This document shows positions 49,750 through 58,108 of a DNA stretch of 64,000 nucleotides, in pieces. The position numbers and the translations under genes were made by a program. Source of the DNA: Gluconacetobacter dulcium (lineage in GTDB: Bacteria; Pseudomonadota; Alphaproteobacteria; Acetobacterales; Acetobacteraceae). The notes under the pieces were generated by a model, which had not been told where the DNA came from, did no database searches, and worked only from the letters and a program-made list of their open reading frames with translations. How positions within the stretch are numbered: the first letter of the stretch is position 1; every line of letters starts with the position of its first letter. Where the stretch lies: the NCBI RefSeq assembly GCF_014174165.1, contig NZ_JABEQN010000013.1, forward strand, positions 1 through 64,000. The letters are read 5' to 3'.

Positions 49750-51447
49750 TCATCGCGGCCTCCCGCGCGGTATCGCGACATCGTGGAAGCGGTGATCGGC
49801 GATCTCTACCGCCCGCTCCAGAAAGGGCAGGATGGCCGTGCGATGCGTGATGCACAGGAGCGTCGCATCATGCGGCAGGGAGGCCATGAGGGCGGTCATC
49901 ACCGCTCGCTCGGTCGCCGCGTCCAGCCCTTCGGTCGGCTCGTCGAGGATCAGCCAGCGGGGACGGCGCAGCAGGACGCAGGCCAGCGCCAGCCGACGGC
50001 CCTGGCCGCCGGACAGGCGCAGCCCGGCCTCGCCGATCAGCGTATCCAGGCCGGCCGGCGTCTGGCGTACGAAGGCGGCCAGTTGGGCGGTTTCGAGCGC
50101 CGACCACATCGCGGCTTCATCCGCCGTGGGGCAGGCCATGGCCAGGTTGCGGCGGATGCTGCCCTGGAACAGGTGGGCGTCCTGCGCCATGACGCCGACC
50201 AGGCCGGACAGCGCGTCCGGGTCCAGCGCGCGCGCGTCCGTGCCGCCGAAGTGGATCGTGCCTTCCTGATAATCGTGGAAGCCGAACAGCAGGCCGGCGA
50301 CCGTGCTCTTGCCCGCGCCGGACGGCCCGACCAGGGCCACGCGCTCGCCCTGGCGGATGGTGAGGTCGGCGTGGCGCAGCACCCACGCCTCGTCCGGGGC
50401 GTAGCGCATGCCGACCGCGCGCATGTCGAGGTCCAGCGGGGCGGTCGGGGACAGCGACCCGCCGGTCGCCTGCGGCGGCAGGGCGCAGGCCGCGCGCATG
50501 CGCCGGGCGGCCAGCCGGGCATGGCGGGCCATCTGCCGCGCCGCCGGCAGCGGGGCCACGCTTTCGAATGCCGCCAATGCCCCCAGACCGAGCATCGGCA
50601 GGCAGGCGGCGGACAGGAGGCCGCCATGCAGGGCCGTGGAGGCGCAGGCCAGCACGCCCAGCGCGGTCAGCATGGCCATTGCGCCGGTCAGGGCCCGCGC
50701 GCCGCCCTCGATCGCCGCCAGATGCAGGCGGGCGTGGCGGATCGCCGCCTGCCGGGTGTCGAGACGGTGGCGCATCGCGCCCTCCGCGCCCAGGAAGGCG
50801 ATCTCGTCCGCGCCTTGCAGGATGTCCACCAGGTCGCCGTGCATCGCGTCCTGCTGGGTGGCGATGCGGGCGGTCGCGCGGTCCGACAGCCATCCGGCCG
50901 CCAGCGGCAGGAGCACGCCGCAGGTCAGCAGGCCGGTTGCCAGCACGAGGCCGGCCGAGGGGACGAAGGCGCCGACGAGACCGACGGAGGCCAGCCCGCA
51001 GACCGCCGCCGTGACGAAGGGGACGCCGGCATCCAGATAGGCGTGGCCCGCGCGCTCGGTGTCCGAGACGAAGCGGAAAAGCTGTTCGCCGCTGCGCTGG
51101 CGCGACAGGTGCGCGGGCGGTTGCCGGACCAGCCGGTCGAAGCTCCGGGCGCGGATCTGGCCGACCAGGCCCAGCGTTGCGTCATGGGTCACGACCCGTT
51201 CGCCGTAACGGGCCAGGATACGCAGCGTGGCCAGGAACCGGACGCCCGCCGCCGGCAGGGCCATGTTGAAGGCGTGGGCCGCCACCAGCCCCGCCAGCCC
51301 GGCGGTGGCCGCCGCCGCCAGCAGCCAGCCGGACAGGGCCAGCAGGCCGAAATTCGCCAGGGCCGCCAGGCAGGCCAGGACCAGCCCGGCCGCCATCCGC
51401 CGGCCGATCGGCCGTGTCGGCGCGAACAGGGGGGAGAGGTGACTCAT
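49750..51447 (-). CDS. cydC: Heterodimeric ABC exporter subunit CydC
   Basis: 565 residues. Six-helix membrane domain (GLVLACLAALANFGLLALSG, RILARYGERVVTHDATLGLV) followed by an ATPase domain with Walker A LVGPSGAGKST, signature LSGGQGRR and Walker B WLILDEPTEGLD. CydDC exports cysteine/glutathione or otherwise maintains the thiol and haem status needed to assemble bd oxidase. Its start overlaps the cydD stop by four bases (ATGA). Confidence 0.94.
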   Translation of the reverse strand: MSHLSPLFAPTRPIGRRMAAGLVLACLAALANFGLLALSGWLLAAAATAGLAGLVAAHAFNMALPAAGVRFLATLRILARYGERVVTHDATLGLVGQIRARSFDRLVRQPPAHLSRQRSGEQLFRFVSDTERAGHAYLDAGVPFVTAAVCGLASVGLVGAFVPSAGLVLATGLLTCGVLLPLAAGWLSDRATARIATQQDAMHGDLVDILQGADEIAFLGAEGAMRHRLDTRQAAIRHARLHLAAIEGGARALTGAMAMLTALGVLACASTALHGGLLSAACLPMLGLGALAAFESVAPLPAARQMARHARLAARRMRAACALPPQATGGSLSPTAPLDLDMRAVGMRYAPDEAWVLRHADLTIRQGERVALVGPSGAGKSTVAGLLFGFHDYQEGTIHFGGTDARALDPDALSGLVGVMAQDAHLFQGSIRRNLAMACPTADEAAMWSALETAQLAAFVRQTPAGLDTLIGEAGLRLSGGQGRRLALACVLLRRPRWLILDEPTEGLDAATERAVMTALMASLPHDATLLCITHRTAILPFLERAVEIADHRFHDVAIPRGRPR

Positions 51448-53129
51448 GCCGCCGCCCTTTCGCTGGCGGACAGGGGACGGATCGTGCCGTCCGCGACCGC
51501 GAGCAGGTGATCGGCCTGTCCGATCATCGTCCGCCGGTGCGTCGTGACGATGACGATCCGCCCCGGTACGGCGCGCCGGATGGCGTCCGCGACCCGTCTT
51601 TCGCTGTCCGGGTCCAGGTCGGATGTCGGTTCGTCCAGGATCAGGATGGCCGGATCGCGGATCAGGGCCCGTGTCAGGGCCAGGCGGCGCGCCTGCCCGC
51701 CCGACAGGCGGGCGCCGCGTTCGCCGATGGGCGTATCGAACCCCTGGGGCAGCGCCTCGATGAAGGCCAGTGCGTCGGCCTGTGCCGCCGCCGCGCGCAG
51801 TTGGGCCAGGTCGGCGTCCGGAGCGCCCAGGCGCAGGATGTCGGCAATGGTGCCGGATGGCAGGCAGGGGCGCTGCGGCACCCAGCCGATCCGGTCGCGC
51901 CAGGGGCCTGCGAGCGGTTGCCCCGCTTCATCCAGCGCGACGATGGTGCCCGCCGACGGAGCCAGAAGGCCCAGCAGGAGGCGCAGCAGGGTCGTCTTGC
52001 CGGCGCCGCTTTCGCCGACCACCACCGTCAGCGCGTCGCGGGGGAACTGGCAGGACGCATGTGCCAGAACCGGCGCGGCGTCGGTGCCGTAGGCGGCCGA
52101 GAGATTGGTGCAGGCGATGCCTGCGAGCGGCCCGGATGGCGGGGCGGGTGCGATCGTGGCCGCCATCGGTGCCTGGGGCAGGGCCAGCAGGGCGGCGATG
52201 CGCCGCATCGCCACGGTCGCGTTCTGCCGCGCGTGATAGCTGGCGGAAAAGGCGCGGAGCGGCATGAAATATTCGGGGGCCAGCAGCAGGACCAGAAAGG
52301 CGGTGCGGAAATCGGCATGGCCGGACAGCAGGCGTGCGCCGAACACCACCGCGACCAGGGCGATCGACAGGCTGGCGAAGAATTCCAGCGCCGCCGAGGT
52401 CAGGAACGCCACCCGCATGACCGACAGGGTGGTGCGGCGGTAATCGTCGGCCATGCGCCCGACGGTGCTTGCGGCGTGGTGCGCGTGGCCGAACAGCCGC
52501 AGGGTGGTCATGCCCTGAAGGAAATCGAGAAAACCGTTCCCCAGCAGCAGGAGCTGGGTCCATTGCCGGTCCATGATCGCCTGCGCGCGATAGCCGACCA
52601 GCGCCATGAACAGCGGGATCAGCGGCCCGGTGCAGGCCAGGATCGCGAAGCTCCAGCCGTCCAGGCCGGCCACGCAGCCCAGGATCATCAACGGCATGAC
52701 GACCATCATCGCGGCGCGCGGCAGGTAGTGGGCGACATAGGGTTCGAGGGCGTCGATGCCTTCGGTCAGGGTGGTGACGGTCTCGCCGGTGCCCGCGCCG
52801 GCCATGCCCACGGAGCCGACCCGCAGCAGGTGGGCCAGCACGTCGGCGCGCAGGGCGGTCGTGACCTTCATGCCCGCCGTGGCGGCGGCCATGTCCGCCA
52901 GCCAGCCCAGGACCGCGCGGCCGGCCAGCAGGGCCGCCAGCCAACCCGCGCGGCCGGTTTCCTGGCCGAACGTGTGGGCGTGGAAGGCCAGATTGTCGAC
53001 GATGCGGGCCAGGACGACCAGTTGCAGCACCAGCATGGCCGCCGCCGCGCCATTCAGGACCACCGCCACGCCCAGCCAAAGGCCGGCGCGCGATGCCAGG
53101 CCGGTCAGGCCCCTGTCCGCCGTCCGCAT
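51444..53129 (-). CDS. cydD: Heterodimeric ABC exporter subunit CydD
   Basis: 561 residues. Membrane domain with AVVLNGAAAAMLVLQLVVLA and the coupling segment GMTTLRLFGHAHHAASTVGR; ATPase domain with Walker A VVGESGAGKTT, signature LSGGQARRLALTRAL and Walker B AILILDEPTSDLDPDS. It forms the transporter with CydC and heads the cyd operon. The promoter lies in the AT-rich stretch just upstream (53130-53220), with a perfect palindrome at 53171-53191. Confidence 0.94.
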   Translation of the reverse strand: MRTADRGLTGLASRAGLWLGVAVVLNGAAAAMLVLQLVVLARIVDNLAFHAHTFGQETGRAGWLAALLAGRAVLGWLADMAAATAGMKVTTALRADVLAHLLRVGSVGMAGAGTGETVTTLTEGIDALEPYVAHYLPRAAMMVVMPLMILGCVAGLDGWSFAILACTGPLIPLFMALVGYRAQAIMDRQWTQLLLLGNGFLDFLQGMTTLRLFGHAHHAASTVGRMADDYRRTTLSVMRVAFLTSAALEFFASLSIALVAVVFGARLLSGHADFRTAFLVLLLAPEYFMPLRAFSASYHARQNATVAMRRIAALLALPQAPMAATIAPAPPSGPLAGIACTNLSAAYGTDAAPVLAHASCQFPRDALTVVVGESGAGKTTLLRLLLGLLAPSAGTIVALDEAGQPLAGPWRDRIGWVPQRPCLPSGTIADILRLGAPDADLAQLRAAAAQADALAFIEALPQGFDTPIGERGARLSGGQARRLALTRALIRDPAILILDEPTSDLDPDSERRVADAIRRAVPGRIVIVTTHRRTMIGQADHLLAVADGTIRPLSASERAAA

Positions 53130-53170
53130 GGGTTGCGCACTTTCACCTGCCGAACGGCAGGATTGACTAT

Positions 53171-53191
53171 ACTTTCATGTATTATGAAAGT
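53171..53191. promoter_or_regulatory. Palindrome ACTTTCAT-N5-ATGAAAGT upstream of cydD
   Basis: Perfect 8-bp arms with spacer GTATT, 42 bases before the cydD start and within the AT-rich promoter. It does not match the FNR consensus (TTGAT-N4-ATCAA), so oxygen control by FNR is not indicated. A candidate operator for the cyd operon. Confidence 0.6.
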
Positions 53192-53343
53192 GTCATTTAA
53201 TGTAACTATGAAATTATATGTGGTCAAGGGACCGTGATCGCGCGCCGTGCGGGCGCGCGACCTGTGTGTCGGGTGGGATCGGGTGGTGTGAGGGGTGTTG
53301 TGGACGGGGTGGCGTGCGCGCCTTACCCGTTGGGATGCCTGGG

Positions 53344-53745
53344 TTATTCCTGGCTGGTGGCCGCGCCGACGCGGGCGAAGACGGCCCCGGCTTCCTTGCG
53401 CGCGATGCGGGGTGTGCGGGCGATGTCGGGGTGGGCGTGGGTGTCCGTGCTGGATTGCGTTGGCCGCATGCCCAGCAGGAGGCGCATCCATTTCTCTTCT
53501 TCGGTGTCGGCGAAGCTGTAAAATATGGCGCGGGATTCGCGTTCGGTTCGCAGGATGCCGGCGCGGCGCAGGATGCCGAGTTGCTGGCTGAGGACCGGCT
53601 GGCCGATCCCCGTGCCGCTTTCCAGCGCGCTGACGGCGCGGGGGCCGTCGAGCAGTTGGGCCAGGATCAGCAGTCGTTGCGGCTGGGCGAACAGCTTGAG
53701 CCGTTCGGCCAGTTCCCGGGCGTCGTCCGCTGCCAGGGGGGTCAT
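53344..53745 (-). CDS. ArsR-family repressor without cysteines
   Basis: 133 residues; the start overlaps the stop of the peroxiredoxin gene by four bases (ATGA). Winged HTH: LAERLKLFAQPQRLLILAQL, GIGQPVLSQQLGILRRAGIL and RTERESRAIFYSFADTEEEK. It resembles the BigR/SqrR group that controls sulfide-responsive genes. Those proteins use two conserved cysteines to sense persulfide, but this protein contains no Cys at all. It must sense by another route, rely on a partner, or not respond to sulfide directly. A long Thr/Arg/Ala tail follows the domain. Confidence 0.85.
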   Translation of the reverse strand: MTPLAADDARELAERLKLFAQPQRLLILAQLLDGPRAVSALESGTGIGQPVLSQQLGILRRAGILRTERESRAIFYSFADTEEEKWMRLLLGMRPTQSSTDTHAHPDIARTPRIARKEAGAVFARVGAATSQE

Positions 53746-54398
53746 GCGCGCGGGTCCGGCCGGGTGCGCATGAACCATGCCGGTCCTGCTTCCGCCGCGT
53801 CCTGCTGGGTCTGGACGGCAGGGAGGACCGTATCGTGGCCCGGTTGCCAGCCTTCGGGCGTCAGCACGTCTTCCGTCGAGACTTTCTGCAATGCGGCGAC
53901 CAGGCGCAGCATTTCCGCCACCGAGCGGCCGACCGACATCGGATACCATGTGATGGCGCGAATGGTGCCGTCGGGGTCGATGACGTGCACGGTTCGGACC
54001 GTGGCGCTGCTGTCCGCCGTCAGGTCGAGCATGCCGTAGGCGCGCGCGATCGCCATCGACGGGTCTTCGATGATCGGGAAGGGGATCGTGACCCCGAACT
54101 GGGCGCGGATGGCCTCGATCCATGCCAGGTGGGCGGGCAGGCTGTCCACCGACAGGCCGACCAGGGCGCAGTCCAGGGCCTGGAACTGGTCGAAGGCCGT
54201 CGCGAAGGCCAGAAATTCGCTGGTGCAGACCGGTGTGAAATCCGCCGGGTGGGAAAACAGCAGCACCCAGTGCCCCCGCAGGTCGCTCAGGCGCAGGCGT
54301 CCGTGCGTGGTCCGCGCGATGAAATCCGGGGCCTCGTCGCCGATTTTCGGCGGGGATACGGGCGCGGCGGCGCAGATCGTCGAATCGGAGTCGGTCAT
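53742..54398 (-). CDS. 1-Cys (Prx6-type) peroxiredoxin
   Basis: 218 residues from ATG 54398 (AAAGGAAG upstream). The peroxidatic site is PADFTPVCTSEF, with the Prx6-type continuation VGLSVDSLPAHLAWIEAIRA and the C-terminal dimer domain (TPEGWQPGHDTVLPAVQTQQ). It reduces peroxides or persulfide species by thiol chemistry. It is co-transcribed with the ArsR gene and divergent from the persulfide-dioxygenase-like gene, placing it in the sulfide/reactive-sulfur module. Confidence 0.9.
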   Translation of the reverse strand: MTDSDSTICAAAPVSPPKIGDEAPDFIARTTHGRLRLSDLRGHWVLLFSHPADFTPVCTSEFLAFATAFDQFQALDCALVGLSVDSLPAHLAWIEAIRAQFGVTIPFPIIEDPSMAIARAYGMLDLTADSSATVRTVHVIDPDGTIRAITWYPMSVGRSVAEMLRLVAALQKVSTEDVLTPEGWQPGHDTVLPAVQTQQDAAEAGPAWFMRTRPDPRA

Positions 54399-54470
54399 GC
54401 TTCCTTTCATAAATCGACCGCCAGCCTTGACGCAAGGAGGTTTAATTGTTAAATAAACTGATATACATTA

Positions 54471-54489
54471 GTTAAGCATTTTACTTAAC
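54471..54489. promoter_or_regulatory. Inverted repeat GTTAAG-N7-CTTAAC in the divergent sulfide-module promoter
   Basis: Perfect 6-bp arms in an AT-rich 94-base gap between the peroxiredoxin/ArsR unit and the MBL gene. The most likely operator of the ArsR protein, by position. Confidence 0.55.
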
Positions 54490-54504
54490 AAATGGGAGGC
54501 CGTC

Positions 54505-55431
54505 ATGTCCGATTCCGCATTGGAAACCGCCATCGCCCAGGTTGAGAAGGTCGCGCGGGGACAGGCTCCTGCCCCCGTGGTTCGCTCGTTCTTCGATGAG
54601 GCGACCTTCACGGCTACGCATGTGGTGCATGACCCCGCCACCCGCCAGGCCGCCGTCATCGACAGCGTGCTGGATTACGAGGCGGCATCGGGCCGGACCA
54701 GCCATGCCACGGCGCAGAAGGTCGTCGATTATGTGCGGGCCGAGGGGCTGGAGGTGCAATGGCAGCTCGAAACCCATGCCCATGCCGACCATCTGTCGGC
54801 GGCCCCCTGGTTGCAGGCGCAACTGGGCGGCAATCTGGCCATCGGGGCCGAGATCGTGCGGGTGCAGTCGGTCTTCGGCAAGATCTTCAATGCCGGCACC
54901 GAGTTCGCGCGTGACGGCTCGCAGTTCGACCGGTTGTTCCATGACGGCGACCGGTTCGCGGTCGGCGGGATCGAGGCGACCGTCCTGCATGTGCCCGGCC
55001 ATACGCCCGCCGACATGGCGTTCGTCATCGGCGATGCCGCCTTTATCGGGGATACGCTGTTCATGCCCGATTACGGGACCGCGCGGGCCGATTTTCCCGG
55101 CGGGGAGGCGCGCCAGCTCTTCCGCTCGATCCGCCGCCTGATGGCGCTGCCGGACGCGACGCGCGTGTTCCTGTGCCACGACTACAAGGCGCCCGGCCGC
55201 GACCATTTCGCGTGGGAAACCACGATCGGCGCCGAACGCCAGGGCAATATCCATGTGCATGACGGCGTGAGCGAGGATGACTTCGTCGCGATGCGCACCG
55301 CGCGCGACGCCACGCTGTCGCTGCCGAACCTGATCATGCCTTCGGTGCAGGTCAACATGCGCGGCGGGCGCATGCCCGAGCCGGAATCGAACGGCACCCG
55401 TTACATCAAGATTCCGATCGACACGCTCTGA
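54505..55431 (+). CDS. MBL-fold hydrolase, persulfide dioxygenase/Blh type
   Basis: 308 residues, preceded by GGGAGG. The metal motif HAHADH (91-96), VPGHTPADM, FIGDTLF and FLCHDYKAPGRD give the ligand set of the ETHE1/Blh branch of metallo-beta-lactamase proteins. The 300-residue length and the C-terminal NIHVHDGVSEDDFVAMR block fit the Blh persulfide dioxygenases that oxidise glutathione persulfide to sulfite. It is the first gene of a plus-strand unit with an SQR fusion and a TauE/SafE exporter, giving sulfide to persulfide to sulfite to export. Confidence 0.88.
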   Translation: MSDSALETAIAQVEKVARGQAPAPVVRSFFDEATFTATHVVHDPATRQAAVIDSVLDYEAASGRTSHATAQKVVDYVRAEGLEVQWQLETHAHADHLSAAPWLQAQLGGNLAIGAEIVRVQSVFGKIFNAGTEFARDGSQFDRLFHDGDRFAVGGIEATVLHVPGHTPADMAFVIGDAAFIGDTLFMPDYGTARADFPGGEARQLFRSIRRLMALPDATRVFLCHDYKAPGRDHFAWETTIGAERQGNIHVHDGVSEDDFVAMRTARDATLSLPNLIMPSVQVNMRGGRMPEPESNGTRYIKIPIDTL

Positions 55432-55489
55432 CGCCCGTTTTCCGCCCCTCCTTATTTCTCTCTCCTTTGTCGACCGGGAATTCAGATCC

Positions 55490-57175
55490 ATGTCCTTTCG
55501 CGCGCTGACCCCCCAGTTTTCCGTTTCGCCGCAACTCTCCGTCGCCGATGTGAACGCGGCGGCGTCGGGCGGATTCAAGACCATCATCTGCGCCCGTCCC
55601 GATGGCGAGAGCGCGGACCAGACGCCTTCGATGGAGATCGAGCAGGCGGCGCGCTGCCGGGGGCTGGAGTTCCTCGCCATTCCCGTTCGCTCGGGCAGCC
55701 TGCCGAGCGACGAGGCGGTGGAGGCCATGCGGTCGGCGCTGGAGCGGGTGCCGGGGCCGGTCCTGACCTATTGCCAGGGCGGGAACCGGGCGGCGCGGCT
55801 CTGGGCGCTGGCACAGGCGGGCCACATGCCGGTGGAGGGTATTCTGGCGGCCGGCCGGGCGGCGGGGATCGACCTGTCCTCGCTGGGCGACCGGCTGGCC
55901 GCCGCGCCGCACGCGCCGCGCCCGGCGGCCGCAAAGGCGGTTGCACGCCGGTTCAATGTCGTCATCGCCGGGGGCGGCGCGGCCGGTCTGGCCACGGCCG
56001 CGAGCATTCTGCGCCGCAGGCCCGGTATTTCGGTGGCCATCGTTGATCCTTCCGCCACGCATGACTACCAGCCGGGATGGACCATGGTGGGGGGCGGCAT
56101 TTTCACGCCCGAACAGACGCGCCGCCCGGAAAAGGGGCTGATCCCGGCCGGTGCGACCTGGGTGCGCCAGCCGGTGGCGGGTTTCCTGCCGGAGGCGCGC
56201 GAGGTCGCGCTGGGCGACGGGACGGTGCTGTCCTACGACGTTCTGGTGGTGGCGACCGGGCTGACGCTGGACTGGGCGGCGATCCCCGGCCTGGAGGACG
56301 CGCTGGGCCGGAACGGCGTCACCTCCAACTACCGCTACGATCTGGCACCCTATACCTGGCAACTGGTGCAGGGCCTGTCGCGCGGCAGGGCGCTGTTCAC
56401 CCAGCCGCCCATGCCGATCAAATGTGCCGGGGCGCCGCAGAAGGCGATGTACCTGTCCTGCGATGCCTGGCGGCGGCGCGGCGTGCTGAAGGATATCTCG
56501 GTGGGTTTCGACACCGCGACGCCGGCCCTGTTCGGCGTGGCGGCCTTCGTGCCCGCGCTGATGGCCTATATCGAGCGATATGGGGTCGACCTGCATCTGC
56601 GCTCGAAACTGGTGGCCGTGGATGGCGCGCGGCGGGTGGCGACCTTCGAACGCGCGACGGAAGCCGGGTCGGAGCGGGTCGAGCAGACATTCGACATGCT
56701 GCATGTGGTGCCGCCCCAGGTGGCGCCGGCGGTGGTGAGGTCCAGTCCGCTGGCCGGAGCCGACGGGTTCGTGGCCGTCGATCCCGCGACGCTGCGTCAT
56801 GCGTCCTTCTCCGAAGTCTTCGCCCTGGGGGACGTTGCCGGCACGTCGAACGCCAAGACGGCCGCCGCCGCGCGCAAGCAGGCCCCCGTCGTGGCGGTGA
56901 ATGTGCTGGCGGCGTTGGACGGCAAGGCGCCCGTCGCGGCCTATGACGGGTACGGCGCCTGTCCGCTGACGGTCGAGCGCGGGCGGATCGTGCTGGCCGA
57001 ATTCGGTTATGGCGGCAAGCTGGAGCCGACCTTGCCGCTGTGGCTGTTGCGCGGCACGCAGCCGACGCGGCTGGCATGGTTCCTCAAGGAGAAGGTCATG
57101 CCCCAGCTCTACTGGCGGGGCATGTTGCGCGGGCACGAGTTGCTGGCCGCTCCCCGGAACGCTTCGGGAGCGTGA
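55490..57175 (+). CDS. DUF442 (rhodanese/phosphatase-like) fused to sulfide:quinone oxidoreductase
   Basis: 561 residues. The N-terminal DUF442 domain (1-135) has a six-residue loop CQGGNR (95-100), the rhodanese-type size. The SQR domain (155-561) has the FAD site IAGGGAAGLATA (159-170), ATGLTLDWAAIPGL, the first redox cysteine C312 in PIKCAGAPQK and the second FAD segment ALGDVAG. In human SQOR the second catalytic Cys lies in GDCTN; here the same place reads GDVAG, so it appears absent. The N-terminal domain may supply the sulfur-accepting thiol. Membrane-bound SQR oxidises sulfide and passes electrons to ubiquinone. Confidence 0.88.
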   Translation: MSFRALTPQFSVSPQLSVADVNAAASGGFKTIICARPDGESADQTPSMEIEQAARCRGLEFLAIPVRSGSLPSDEAVEAMRSALERVPGPVLTYCQGGNRAARLWALAQAGHMPVEGILAAGRAAGIDLSSLGDRLAAAPHAPRPAAAKAVARRFNVVIAGGGAAGLATAASILRRRPGISVAIVDPSATHDYQPGWTMVGGGIFTPEQTRRPEKGLIPAGATWVRQPVAGFLPEAREVALGDGTVLSYDVLVVATGLTLDWAAIPGLEDALGRNGVTSNYRYDLAPYTWQLVQGLSRGRALFTQPPMPIKCAGAPQKAMYLSCDAWRRRGVLKDISVGFDTATPALFGVAAFVPALMAYIERYGVDLHLRSKLVAVDGARRVATFERATEAGSERVEQTFDMLHVVPPQVAPAVVRSSPLAGADGFVAVDPATLRHASFSEVFALGDVAGTSNAKTAAAARKQAPVVAVNVLAALDGKAPVAAYDGYGACPLTVERGRIVLAEFGYGGKLEPTLPLWLLRGTQPTRLAWFLKEKVMPQLYWRGMLRGHELLAAPRNASGA

Positions 57176-57176
57176 C

Positions 57177-57950
57177 ATGCCGCCCGACCTGACACATCTG
57201 GCGCTGGAGGTTCTCTCAGGCGCGCTGGTCGGCTTCACGCTGGGGCTGATCGGCGGCGGGGGGTCGATCCTGGCCGTTCCGCTGATGGTCTATGTGGTCG
57301 GGGTGAGCAACCCGCATGTGGCCATCGGCACCAGCGCCCTTGCCGTTGCGGTCAATGCGCTGGCCGGACTGGCGCAGCATGCGCGCGCGCGCACGGTCAA
57401 ATGGCGCTGCGCCGCGATTTTCGCCACCTTCGGCGTGGTGGGGGCATTCGGCGGGGCGACTCTGGGCAAGGCGATGGACGGCCGTCGGCTGCTGCTGTGC
57501 TTCGCGCTGCTGATGATCGTGGTCGGCGTGCTGATGCTGCTTGGACGGCGCAACCAGGGCTGCGAGGGGGCGGCGTGCAATCGTGAGAATATGAGCCGGG
57601 TCATGACCTATGGCCTGGGGACCGGGGCGCTGTCGGGCTTTTTCGGCATCGGCGGCGGTTTCCTGATCGTGCCGGCGCTGATCGCCTCCACCCGTATGCC
57701 GATCCTCAACGCCATCGGCACCTCGCTGGTTGCCGTGGCCGCGTTCGGTGCCAGCACCGCCCTCAGCTACATGGTATCCGGCCTGATCGACTGGAACCTG
57801 GCCGTGCTGTTCATCGTTGGCGGCGTCGTCGGCAGTTTCGGCGGGATGCGTGCGGCCCGAGCTTTGGCCGGGACCACCGGCGGCCTGACGATCTTCTTCT
57901 CCGGCGTCATCTTCTGCGTGGCGACCTACATGATCTGGCGGAGCTTCTGA
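57177..57950 (+). CDS. TauE/SafE-family sulfite or organosulfur exporter
   Basis: 257 residues starting one base after the SQR stop. Eight or so membrane helices in two homologous halves, each with the family motif G-x-x-x-GxGGG: GFTLGLIGGGGSILAVPLMV and GALSGFFGIGGGFLIVPALI. A loop with two Cys (GCEGAAC) separates the halves. In sulfide modules such proteins export sulfite or thiosulfate made by the dioxygenase. Tight spacing indicates co-translation with the SQR fusion. Confidence 0.9.
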   Translation: MPPDLTHLALEVLSGALVGFTLGLIGGGGSILAVPLMVYVVGVSNPHVAIGTSALAVAVNALAGLAQHARARTVKWRCAAIFATFGVVGAFGGATLGKAMDGRRLLLCFALLMIVVGVLMLLGRRNQGCEGAACNRENMSRVMTYGLGTGALSGFFGIGGGFLIVPALIASTRMPILNAIGTSLVAVAAFGASTALSYMVSGLIDWNLAVLFIVGGVVGSFGGMRAARALAGTTGGLTIFFSGVIFCVATYMIWRSF

Positions 57951-58108
57951 CAGGCTGTCGGGCGATCTGTCGGGCAGGTGGCGCGGTCGGCGAGCCGACG
58001 TGGCGTTCCGGCGGGGGGAAGGGGCGTGGCCGGTCTGGCGCGGGTGGCTGGTCGAACGTACCGATCCTGGCGTAACATTCCGATACCATATCGGAAGGAC
58101 CGTCGGCT

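Noticed and set aside
53171-53191. FNR site controlling cyd
   Set aside because: The arms ACTTTCAT/ATGAAAGT do not fit TTGAT-N4-ATCAA.
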